A stretch of DNA of 64,000 nt from JADGHX01 sp037200125 (lineage in GTDB: Bacteria; Pseudomonadota; Gammaproteobacteria; Steroidobacterales; Steroidobacteraceae), in NCBI GenBank assembly GCA_037200125.1, contig JBBCGS010000003.1, forward strand, positions 620,001-684,000, given 5' to 3'. A program made the translations under genes and the position numbers. Under the pieces are notes generated by a model. That model saw only the letters and a program-made list of their open reading frames with translations. It ran no database searches and was not told where the DNA came from. Each line of letters begins with the position of its first letter. Within the stretch, counting starts at the first letter, position 1. This document shows, in pieces, positions 8,101-15,508 of the stretch.

Positions 8101-9559
8101 CCAGCACGGCTCGCGACGTGTTCCCATTGTAGGTAATGGAATACGCGTCGACGCCACCCGCCAGTTGCGAGGAATTGGCACGAGAGCTCGAGTCGTAGCC
8201 AATCGTGGCAAAACGATTGTTGCTCTCGTCTTTGACTCCCGTCAGGAGATGGGGGCGCCCGGATACCTCATACAGGTACTGTCGCTGGTACGTGTCTGGA
8301 TACGTAACCGCCGCCAGATTGTTGTTCGCATCGTACGAATATTGGACCTGGCTGAGATCTGGCAGCGTCAATGTTACGAGGAAGTCGTCGCCGTTGATCC
8401 GGCTCCATGCGAGCTGAAGGGTGTGCCCGAACGAATCCGTAACGGCCGACAATTGGCCGGAGGCGTTGTAGGTCAACGTGTGGACGATACCGCCGCGACT
8501 GGTGATGGAGAGGAGGCGCCCCTCCAGGTCATATTCCTCGCGATCGTCGCTGGAGGTGGTGTAGAGAAAACCAATCTTGCCCCCACCGCCGTCGTACTTC
8601 CATCGCACTGTTTCGCGGATGGTGCCGCTGAAGAAGAACTCCCCACCGACCTCGTTGAACTTGAGAACACTGCCATCCGGACGAAACGCCGTCAGTCCAG
8701 GAAAACCCCCGTCCCCAACGTAGGTGATGCTCTGCAGATAGGATGCGGCCCAGCCACTTCCGACCGGATTCGGTGATCCGGTGTCTTGCACGGTGACAGC
8801 GCTGCTATACGTCCTTCGAACAGCCAACGGAAACGGCCCGGCTGCCGCGTAGTCGGTCTCCTGGAAGCGCTCGTCCCCGGTCATGATATTGATGGGGTCG
8901 CCGACGCTCGCCGAGCCGTCACCGCCACCGCCACCGCCACCGTCACCGCCACCGCCACCGTCACCGCCACCGCCACCGCCGCAACCACAACGCGGCGGGG
9001 GTGGGCAGATGTTGACGTTGTCGCACGCGCAGGCGCCTTTGCCGAGAACGTTTACCGCGACAAAACCCGCCGGACACCCAGCGCTGCGAATATCCCAGTT
9101 CCAGCCGTTTGGATGGATCGCCTCACAGTGCAGGGGCACGCCGTTAAAGACATCTCCTACCCACTGATTGATGGTGATTGTGAAGACGCGACGCTGCTGC
9201 GGAACCACGCCGAGCCACGGTAGTACCCAGTCCACCGTGGCCGCACTGACCGTTGTTGGCCCGCATTGAGGCGCCGACGGAAAGGCCGCCTTGACCGCAT
9301 TCAGGTAGGCGGCAAGCGAATCGTATGTGCCCGGTACACCGCTCGGACCCGTGAAAGGAAGGTCGTAAGTCTCATAGACCCATTTCCCCAGATTGATTGG
9401 CCTGCATTGAGCTGGCCAACTCCATCCATCAGGGGTACACACACCTGCGGTCTGCGAGGACTGAGCGACCACCGGCGGCGAATGCAACGCAAAGCCCACT
9501 CCGCAAATCAGGACCAGCAAGGCGACTCGAACGCCGCGTTCCCAGTTCATCATGTTCAT
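5189..9559 (-). CDS. Rhs/YD-repeat polymorphic toxin with phospholipase A2-like tip
   Basis: A 1456-residue secreted Rhs protein. Residues 1-33 are a Sec signal peptide ending near VVAQ. A Cys/Trp-rich region to about 190 is followed by a Gly/Asp linker, then a DUF6531-type start (PINIMTGDERF) and many YD repeats to about 1230. The conserved Rhs core end is seen at IGRYVESDPVGLRGG and NPIDGIDPFG. The last 110 residues are the variable tip: a calcium-loop-like GNWCGPDWTGG near 1343 and CEKHDKCY near 1386, matching the CxxHDxCY active site of secreted phospholipase A2. No PAAR domain is seen, so export appears to be Sec-dependent. The immunity candidate follows 2 bp downstream. Confidence 0.9.
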   Translation of the reverse strand: MNMMNWERGVRVALLVLICGVGFALHSPPVVAQSSQTAGVCTPDGWSWPAQCRPINLGKWVYETYDLPFTGPSGVPGTYDSLAAYLNAVKAAFPSAPQCGPTTVSAATVDWVLPWLGVVPQQRRVFTITINQWVGDVFNGVPLHCEAIHPNGWNWDIRSAGCPAGFVAVNVLGKGACACDNVNICPPPPRCGCGGGGGGDGGGGGDGGGGGGGDGSASVGDPINIMTGDERFQETDYAAAGPFPLAVRRTYSSAVTVQDTGSPNPVGSGWAASYLQSITYVGDGGFPGLTAFRPDGSVLKFNEVGGEFFFSGTIRETVRWKYDGGGGKIGFLYTTSSDDREEYDLEGRLLSITSRGGIVHTLTYNASGQLSAVTDSFGHTLQLAWSRINGDDFLVTLTLPDLSQVQYSYDANNNLAAVTYPDTYQRQYLYEVSGRPHLLTGVKDESNNRFATIGYDSSSRANSSQLAGGVDAYSITYNGNTSRAVLDPLGTTRTYAISATKGEFRYSSVSSTCDGCGRFASAGYDLNGNFNSTTDFNGNQTTYVRDLVRNVETSRTEAVGTPRARTISTTWHANFQLPLTVTEPARTTTYAYDSSGNLQTRTVADTTVVPNVERTWSYTYDGSGQILTEDGPRTDVPDTTTYTYHNCATGAECGRVHTITDALNHTVTFNTYNAHGQPLTITDENNVVTTLTYDARQRLLSRQIGGETTGYSYWPTGLLKKVTRPDGSYLLYTYDNAHRRIRVEDGEGNREEYVLDAKGNRTSTSSYDPSSALSRTGSQVFNNLNQLWKQLNAAGGVMTTFGYDSNGNLTAINGVLGRNTSNLYDELNRLSQTTNPSTGVTGFGYDASDNLLSVQDPRTLQTTYAYTGFGEVETLTSPDTGVTSNTYDSGGNLGTTTDARNIQGTYSYDKLNRVTSIAYPDQTVNFTYDAGANGVGRLTGASDLNHSLAWSYDPNGRVVGKTQVVGALTRSIGYTYTNGNLTSILTPSGQLISYGYSNGRISSVLANGTPVLSGILYEPFGAVRQWTWGNSSVAVRTHDLDGNLSQIDSGGDFYNLDHDDAFRITSISNASDGNLSWAYGYDLNDRLTSATSTPVSRTWSYDANGNRMGEGGSTGGVPLSNTFTPASTSDRLSAVSGSRSNAYGYDAAGHTQTESNAGRPISAVGTVTTSYVYNALSQRVAKTSSAGSSYFFYDEDGHLAGEYGSGGSLIQETVWIGDVPVATLRPHAGGGVDIYYVHTDHLNAPRKVTRPSDNVVMWRWDPKPFGDTLPNENPLGAGMFQYNLRFPGQYYDAESGLSYNYARDYDPAIGRYVESDPVGLRGGVNTYAYVESNPIDGIDPFGRYKVHGNWCGPDWTGGYKKEFNQLTPDERRNPKAAVDPVDAACEKHDKCYGRCRGNNPCSPTDRSRCFADCDLTLQAAVYSQGLMGYVIGSAMDRSGKRDPGPNAKDCPDCKGK
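8918..8980 (-). repeat. Triplet-rich tract coding a Gly/Asp linker
   Basis: A 63-bp run of ACC/GCC with three GTC triplets on the plus strand encodes 21 residues on the minus strand: glycines in runs of 6, 5 and 7, each closed by one Asp. It separates the secreted N-terminal domain from the YD-repeat shell of the Rhs protein and is probably a flexible linker. Such a tract is prone to replication slippage that keeps the reading frame. Confidence 0.85.
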
Positions 9560-9591
9560 TTCCTTGATCTCCAGAATTACGCGAGCTGCGC

Positions 9592-11022
9592 CTAGTTCGG
9601 CGTCACCGTGACCTGCTTCAGCCGACCGAACGAATCGTACTGATAGGTCACAGCTCCGGCGGTATGGGCCGCCGCTGCGCTCGTCACCCCGGTCGCGACT
9701 GCGGAGTAGCTACTTAGATTCGGGACAGCATCCTGCGCCCTGACACGATAGCTATAACTCGTGGAGGCCATCAGGCCGGTGTCACTGAATGTCGTTCCGG
9801 TCGGCGTGCCGATCTGTGCGAAGGTTGAGCACCCCGCTCCCTGGCATCGCTCGACGCGATAGCCAGTGACTCCCACGTTATCTGTCGATGCCGTCCAAGA
9901 CAGATTGATCTGCGTGCTCGAAGCCGCGCTTGCAGTGAGTCCAGTCGGCGCCGTCGGGGCTGCGGTGTCGGCTGGCGCCTGGGACATGGCGCTTACGATG
10001 CTCGAATATCCACTCAGATTTGGAACGGCATCGGCAGCTCGCACGCGATAGCGATACGTAGTTGAGGCCGTAAGACCGGTATCGCTGAACGTGGTACCCG
10101 TGGGCGTCCCCACTTGCGCGAACGTTGAGCACCCGGAACCCTGACACCGCTCCACGCGATAGCCCGTTACCCCGACGTTGTCACTCGAGGCAGTCCAGCT
10201 GAGGTTGATTTGGCTGCTGGACGCTGGCGTGGCGCCCAAACCTGTGGGAGCAGTCGGTGCCACCACATCACCGCCGCTCGCGGCGGCCTTGAACGCGACG
10301 GCCTGAATAGTCCAGTAGCCGCTCGCATTGATCGGAGCGGTTGCGGAGTAGGTGCCGGCCGAACTCGTCAGGCGATCTTCGAACAGGTCTCCGTTCACCA
10401 ACAATCTCGACGTGTAACCGCTGCCGGCGCCCGTGACGTTGTTCTCCACGTAGGTCCAAGCCGCGATGAGATCGGTCGCGTTGGTCGTCGTAAAATTTCC
10501 GGTGCTCGCTGTTGCGCTGGAGCCGTTTGCTCCGACCGCCACGTCGAGCGGACTCGATGTCGCGAGCCCGCTGTATTCCACGATCCGGATCTCGGGCCAT
10601 GTGACGTCCGCAGCGCTGATCGTAACGGTCACCGTGTTGGCAGCGGCAGCCGCAGAGACGATATTCGTGGCGTAGTAGAGGTACGAAGTGACCGAGCCGG
10701 TGCGTCGGGTCGGCCCGACGGCAAGCGTGTAGACATTCCCGGCACTGTCGGTAATGCCGGTAACGCTCGAGGTCGAATCAGCCCATCCGACGGCGACAAC
10801 GTTCAGATTGCCGGCCGTCTGCGCGCTGCTGAATGTGCTCGAAATCGTGGTGGTCGTGACGGTTTTGACGCCACTACCCTGCACGTAAGCCGGCGTTGCC
10901 CATGCGAACGGCACGAACACGGCTGTCGCGAACACCGCGAACAGGAGTCGGACGAAAACAAACCGAGCGCGATAGAAACCGGCACGCGTCTGAAACGCGT
11001 GCGCGCAATTCTTCTGTTCCAC
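9592..11022 (-). CDS. Secreted protein with two FN3 domains and a YD-repeat stub
   Basis: A protein of about 476 residues exported through an N-terminal signal (hydrophobic run around FVRLLFAVFATAVFVPFAWA). Residues about 30-240 form a Thr/Ser-rich beta domain of unknown type. Two fibronectin type III domains follow that are nearly copies of one another; both contain DNVGVTGYRVERCQG and a GCSTFAQ loop with two cysteines. The C-terminus ends in YQYDSFGRLKQVTVTPN, a single YD repeat as in Rhs proteins. The Rhs gene starts 32 bp downstream. I prefer GTG 11022, which has AAAGGA upstream, over GTG 11052. Function unknown; possibly a surface partner of the Rhs protein. Confidence 0.75.
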   Translation of the reverse strand: MEQKNCAHAFQTRAGFYRARFVFVRLLFAVFATAVFVPFAWATPAYVQGSGVKTVTTTTISSTFSSAQTAGNLNVVAVGWADSTSSVTGITDSAGNVYTLAVGPTRRTGSVTSYLYYATNIVSAAAAANTVTVTISAADVTWPEIRIVEYSGLATSSPLDVAVGANGSSATASTGNFTTTNATDLIAAWTYVENNVTGAGSGYTSRLLVNGDLFEDRLTSSAGTYSATAPINASGYWTIQAVAFKAAASGGDVVAPTAPTGLGATPASSSQINLSWTASSDNVGVTGYRVERCQGSGCSTFAQVGTPTGTTFSDTGLTASTTYRYRVRAADAVPNLSGYSSIVSAMSQAPADTAAPTAPTGLTASAASSTQINLSWTASTDNVGVTGYRVERCQGAGCSTFAQIGTPTGTTFSDTGLMASTSYSYRVRAQDAVPNLSSYSAVATGVTSAAAAHTAGAVTYQYDSFGRLKQVTVTPN

Positions 11023-11198
11023 GTCATTCCTTTGACGGCGCCTCCCTGCCACTGCATCACGACGCCGTGAACGATGCAGCTTTACACGAGCGTGAGCTCA
11101 TCCGAGGGCGGGAGTATTCAGGAACTCACGTTGCCAGATCAAGTAGGGGTTTGCGCGGCGCTTTCGGAAAAGAAACGGCAACAAATCTCGTGTAGCGC

Positions 11199-12392
11199 TC
11201 AACTCGACTTCGCGGCAAACAACTTCACAGGCAACTTCGCCGGGCCGTGCCCAATCGTCGTCATCCACGGCTCAACGGGGCCTGCTGATTCCCAGCGCTC
11301 GACATGCTCAACGATCGCACCAAGCAGCGCTTCGGCCTCGAGCAACGCAAGCACACGCCCCACGCACGCATGCACGCCATAGCCCCAGCCCACATGCCCG
11401 CGATTCTGGCGCTTGATGTCGTAACGATCCGGATCCTTCCACTGGCGCGGATCGCGATTCGCAGCGGCGAACATGAGTCCGCAGCGCTCGCCCTGCGGAA
11501 TCACGACACCTTCGATCTCGACATCCTTCATGGCGATGCGCCCGGCCATGCGCGACGGTGAATCCCACCGCAGGCTTTCATCGAACGCGGCTTTGAGCAG
11601 CGACGGATCGGAGCGCAGCAGCTGGTACTGATCCGGAAATTCGCAGAACGCGCGAATCGCATTCGCCATCGTCATCACGGTCGTGTCCGCGGCAGCGGAG
11701 AGCAGAATGCCCACCATCAGCTTCGCCTCCGCCTGCGTGAGCTGGCCGCGATCCGCCGCGAGATACATTTCCATGCCGAGGCTGCCGGCCGCGAGGTTTT
11801 CGCGCTCGCAGGCCATGTTCGCCCAGTCCAGCACCTCCTTCGGCGTGCTGCCCATGGCTTCGTTGAACAGGTCGTTCATCGGGCCCATCGTGGCCCATAC
11901 CATGTTCCCGAACGCGTACATGTGTTCGCGCCCCTTCTCCGGCACGCCGAGCAGGTCGGGTAGCACCTTGTAGACGAACGGCTGCGTGATCTCGGCAACG
12001 GCATCGATCGTCTCGCCGCTCTTCTCCTTCAGGCGCCCAATGAGCGCCTGCGCATCCGCGCGAAACGCATCGCCCATCTTGTTGAGCGATGCCGGCGACA
12101 ACGCCGTCGAAATGACCGAGCGCACGGCGGTGTGACGCGGCGGATCGTCGGTCAGCAAGATTTCCGGCCGCACCGAGTTCGGGTCATGCCACGGCCGCGA
12201 CGTCGACGAGAACATCTTCCAGTCCGCGAGCCCCTTCGACACATGCTCGTACCGGGCGAGCACGGTGATGTTCTCGCGCGCGAGCTTCACCACCGGCGCC
12301 ATTTCACGCACGCGGTCGTCGACGGCGCGCGCGTTGCGCACGGACTCGCGGCTGAACAGGTCTTCATCGGTCACAAATGCGGTGGTTGCCAT
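11199..12392 (-). CDS. Cytochrome P450
   Basis: A 397-residue soluble bacterial P450. The I-helix segment AAADTT (near residue 240), the ESLR motif of the K-helix and the heme ligand loop GYGVHACVG (near 345) are all present, so it should bind heme and activate oxygen. The overall pattern resembles the CYP199/CYP195 type, known for aromatic acid substrates, but the substrate cannot be read from sequence. It is the last gene of a three-gene operon, 21 bp after the MBL-fold gene. No ferredoxin or reductase gene lies nearby, so electron partners must come from elsewhere. Confidence 0.93.
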   Translation of the reverse strand: MATTAFVTDEDLFSRESVRNARAVDDRVREMAPVVKLARENITVLARYEHVSKGLADWKMFSSTSRPWHDPNSVRPEILLTDDPPRHTAVRSVISTALSPASLNKMGDAFRADAQALIGRLKEKSGETIDAVAEITQPFVYKVLPDLLGVPEKGREHMYAFGNMVWATMGPMNDLFNEAMGSTPKEVLDWANMACERENLAAGSLGMEMYLAADRGQLTQAEAKLMVGILLSAAADTTVMTMANAIRAFCEFPDQYQLLRSDPSLLKAAFDESLRWDSPSRMAGRIAMKDVEIEGVVIPQGERCGLMFAAANRDPRQWKDPDRYDIKRQNRGHVGWGYGVHACVGRVLALLEAEALLGAIVEHVERWESAGPVEPWMTTIGHGPAKLPVKLFAAKSS

Positions 12393-12413
12393 GATGGGTC
12401 TCTTTGCGGCGGA

Positions 12414-13313
12414 TCAGATCTTCAGTTTCCAGCCGCGCGGCGCGGCCGGGGTCGACGGTTCCGGATCGCGCACGATCCAGCCCGAGGTCGGCTCGGGGAA
12501 ATGGCTGCCGATGATCAGCACGTCCTTGTCGCCGAACCGATCGACGAACTCCTGGCGCGTGCGGCCACCCACCTCTTTTTCCATATCGAAACGCCCGTGG
12601 CGCGTCGGGTCGGCGAGCTGGATCGGGTGATGCATCATGTCGCCCGTGATCACGGCCTTCTTGCCTTGCGACTCGATCAGCACGCTGCAGTGGCCCGGTG
12701 TGTGGCCCGGCGTCGGGAACAGCGACACTTCTTCCGTCAGCTTGAAATCCGACCCGATGAACTCCGCAAGCCCGGCTTCGAGAATGGGGTCGATCGCGTC
12801 TTCGAGATGCTCGAAGCTGTGGTAGCCACCCGTGCTCTTCAGATGCAGCCAGTGGTCGTACTCTTTCTTGCCGAAGTAATAGCGCGCGGTCGGGAACGTC
12901 GGCACCCACTTTCCGTCCACGAGATGCGTGTTCCAGCCCACGTGGTCGAAATGCAGGTGCGTGCAGATCACATCGGTGACCGACTTCGCCGGAAAACCCG
13001 CGGCGTCGAGATCTTCGAGGAACGTGGTCTTCAGGTTGCAGAAGACGTCGAACTCCCGCTTGCGGTCCGCGCCGATGCAGGTGTCGATCATCACCGTGCG
13101 GCCCTTCGAGCGCAGCACGAAGCACTGGAACGAGATGATCATCTTGCCCGACGGCGTCGCGAAGTGCGGCATCATCCACCGGTACTGCTGCACGAACTCT
13201 TCGGTCGCGCCGTCGAGCAGCATCCACATGTTGTCTTCGAAGGCGTTCACCTCGACGATGCGCGCCACTTCGACGTCGCCGATCTTCCAGTGCTTGATGT
13301 TCTCTTTGGCCAT
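12414..13313 (-). CDS. MBL-fold metallo-hydrolase
   Basis: A 299-residue metallo-beta-lactamase-fold hydrolase, probably cytoplasmic as no signal is seen. The metal-binding motif HLHFDH is near residue 118, with GHTPGH near 205 and GDMMHH near 228, so a dinuclear metal site is complete. The layout resembles quorum-quenching lactonase-like and related esterase/lactone hydrolases. It lies between the GMC oxidoreductase (28 bp gap) and the P450 (21 bp gap), suggesting a role in one catabolic route, perhaps hydrolysing a lactone or ester intermediate. Confidence 0.9.
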   Translation of the reverse strand: MAKENIKHWKIGDVEVARIVEVNAFEDNMWMLLDGATEEFVQQYRWMMPHFATPSGKMIISFQCFVLRSKGRTVMIDTCIGADRKREFDVFCNLKTTFLEDLDAAGFPAKSVTDVICTHLHFDHVGWNTHLVDGKWVPTFPTARYYFGKKEYDHWLHLKSTGGYHSFEHLEDAIDPILEAGLAEFIGSDFKLTEEVSLFPTPGHTPGHCSVLIESQGKKAVITGDMMHHPIQLADPTRHGRFDMEKEVGGRTRQEFVDRFGDKDVLIIGSHFPEPTSGWIVRDPEPSTPAAPRGWKLKI

Positions 13314-13341
13314 GACGGCGACCCCTGGCGAATGGTGAAGC

Positions 13342-15171
13342 TCAGGCGGAAACAGCCTGAGGCGATGTGAGGTAAGGCGGATCGACGGGCTTCAGCGCCG
13401 GCCGGCCGAGCATCATGTCGACGCACTTCTCCGCGACCATGACGACGGGCGCGTTGGTGTTGCCGCCGACGATGCTCGGGAACACGGACGCATCCGCGAT
13501 GCGCAGGGATTGCACGCCGTGCACGCGAAGCTGCGAATCCACGACCGCGTTCGGATCGGGGCCCATGCGACATGAGCTGCACGGATGGTGCACCGTCGAG
13601 GCGGCGCGGCGGATGTACTCCACCAGCCCTTCCTCGGTCTGCACGGATGACCCCGGCTGCACCTCGACGCCTTCATATCGCCCGAATGGACGCGACGACA
13701 CGATGCGCCGGGCAATCTGCAGACCGCGCAACAGCGGCGCGACATCCGCCGGATCGCTCAGCAGGTTCGCATCGATGATCGGATTCGCTAGCGGGTCCGC
13801 GCTCGCGAGCCGGATGTGCCCGCGGCTCTTCGGATACAGCCCCACGATGCTGACCGCGTACCCGTGCCCGAGCGGGAACGGAAAGGTGTTCTTGTTCCGG
13901 CGCGCCGCCTGGAACACGACCTGGATGTCCGGCCGGTCGAGCTCGGGCCGCGTGCGCACGAAGGCGTTGCACTCGAATACGTTGCTCGACAGCGGGCCGC
14001 TACGAAACAGCGCGTATTCGATCAGGTTCGCCACGCCTCGCGGCAGCGTGCGCAGTGAAATGCCGTATGACTCGGTGTTCGACATCTCGAGCAGCAACGC
14101 CGCGGCGAGATGGTCGTGATAGTTCGCGCCCACGCCGGGCAGGTGGTGCCGCACTTCGATGCCCTGCGCTTTGAGCGCGGCGCCATCGCCGATGCCGGAG
14201 AGCATGAGGATCTGCGGCGACAGGACCGCGCCACCGCAGACGACGACTTCGCGCCGCGCGATGAGTCGCCGTGCGCCGTCGAGGCGAGTGCCGCCGGCCG
14301 TGTTTGCGCTGGCGGTGTCGCTCGCGGCGCTGCCGGAGTTCGTGCCGCTCGTACCACTGGTGCCGCTCCTGGCGCTCGTACCGCTCGTGGCACCTGCGCC
14401 GCCGGCCGCGCCGGAGCCCGTCGCTTTCGACCCGCGCGCCAGCTCGCTATCCGGCAAAACGTCCACGCCTGTTGCGCGACCGCTCTCGATTACCACGCGC
14501 GCGACGCGCGTGCCCGTCAGCAGCGTGAAGTTCGGCCGCTTGCGTGCGGCTTCGAGATACGCCGTCGCCGTCGACACGCGGCGTCCGTTCAGGATCGTGC
14601 CCTGCCTCGGACCGTAGCCTTCTGGATCCGGGCCGTTGAAATCGGAGTTCGGCTTGTAGCCGAGCAGGTCCATCGCCGAGAGAAACGCGCCGGACATCGG
14701 GTTCGGCTTCGGCACGAACTTCACGTTCATCGGGCCGCCTTGCCCGTGATACGGCGAGCCCGCGAAATTCTCATTGTTCTCGGAGCGCAGGAAGTACGGC
14801 AGCACTTCGTGATAGCTCCAGCCGGGATTGCCCGCGGCCGCCCAATCGTCGAAGTCGCGCGGCTGGCCGCGGAAGTACACCATCCCATTGATGGAGCCCG
14901 AGCCGCCAACCACGTGACCGCGCGGCACGGGGATGGGCCGGTTGTTCAGGTGCGGCTGGGGCGACGTCATGAACCGCCAGTTGAGCTTCGGCGTGCCGAT
15001 GGCCGCGCCGACCGTCGCCGGGACATGGATAAAGGGATGCGTGTGGTCCGGGCCGGCCTCGATGAGGGCCACGCGAACCGAGGGGTCCTCGGCCAGCCGG
15101 CTCGCCACGACGCAGCCGCCGGTGCCGGCACCCACCACCACGTAATCGAAAATGTCGTTCTCGCCGCTCAT
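13342..15171 (-). CDS. GMC family FAD-dependent oxidoreductase
   Basis: A 609-residue flavoprotein of the choline dehydrogenase/alcohol oxidase group. The FAD-binding VVGAGTGGCVVASRL is at residues 11-25, the GMC signature around GHVVGGSGSINGMVYFRG near 85, and the C-terminal catalytic region has HHPCSSCRMG near 550 and NTNAPVVMVAEK. It lacks a signal peptide. Residues about 250-300 are a Gly/Ser/Thr/Ala-rich low-complexity insert not expected in the family. First gene of the operon with the MBL hydrolase and the P450; probably oxidises an alcohol to an aldehyde. Confidence 0.92.
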   Translation of the reverse strand: MSGENDIFDYVVVGAGTGGCVVASRLAEDPSVRVALIEAGPDHTHPFIHVPATVGAAIGTPKLNWRFMTSPQPHLNNRPIPVPRGHVVGGSGSINGMVYFRGQPRDFDDWAAAGNPGWSYHEVLPYFLRSENNENFAGSPYHGQGGPMNVKFVPKPNPMSGAFLSAMDLLGYKPNSDFNGPDPEGYGPRQGTILNGRRVSTATAYLEAARKRPNFTLLTGTRVARVVIESGRATGVDVLPDSELARGSKATGSGAAGGAGATSGTSARSGTSGTSGTNSGSAASDTASANTAGGTRLDGARRLIARREVVVCGGAVLSPQILMLSGIGDGAALKAQGIEVRHHLPGVGANYHDHLAAALLLEMSNTESYGISLRTLPRGVANLIEYALFRSGPLSSNVFECNAFVRTRPELDRPDIQVVFQAARRNKNTFPFPLGHGYAVSIVGLYPKSRGHIRLASADPLANPIIDANLLSDPADVAPLLRGLQIARRIVSSRPFGRYEGVEVQPGSSVQTEEGLVEYIRRAASTVHHPCSSCRMGPDPNAVVDSQLRVHGVQSLRIADASVFPSIVGGNTNAPVVMVAEKCVDMMLGRPALKPVDPPYLTSPQAVSA

Positions 15172-15508
15172 CTCTATGTATCAGCGCGGCATCGAGATCC
15201 GCATCGCCGCCCCTTCCCCCCTCGTGAACCTGCGGGGACTCTAGTCGAAAAATGCGCCCCGTCGGCGGCCGGGTGGCGGGGCCCGTCCGCATGGCGGCGC
15301 AGCGCCCGGTCATCGTGCGCCACCTGCTACTCCGGATTTCACCCAGATGCCGATGGTCCCAGAGACTGTTTGACCTCTGCGACGCCCACCCGGAAGTCGA
15401 ACTTGAGGCCATGCAGATCCCGAGCGACTGGCGCGCACGACCACCGTGGGCGCTCGCCGCCTGAGAAACAGCTTGCCGTCCGCCGCTACCTCCGCCGCGG
15501 TTTCGACC
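15172..15508. other. Intergenic region upstream of the GMC operon
   Basis: 337 bp between the GMC start and the M48 peptidase stop. A plus-strand frame at 15252-15464 reads plausibly at its end (LFDLCDAHPEVELEAMQI) but lacks a ribosome site and any family match I know. The GMC promoter should lie near 15180-15260 on the minus strand; I see no convincing sigma-70 boxes. Confidence 0.4.
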
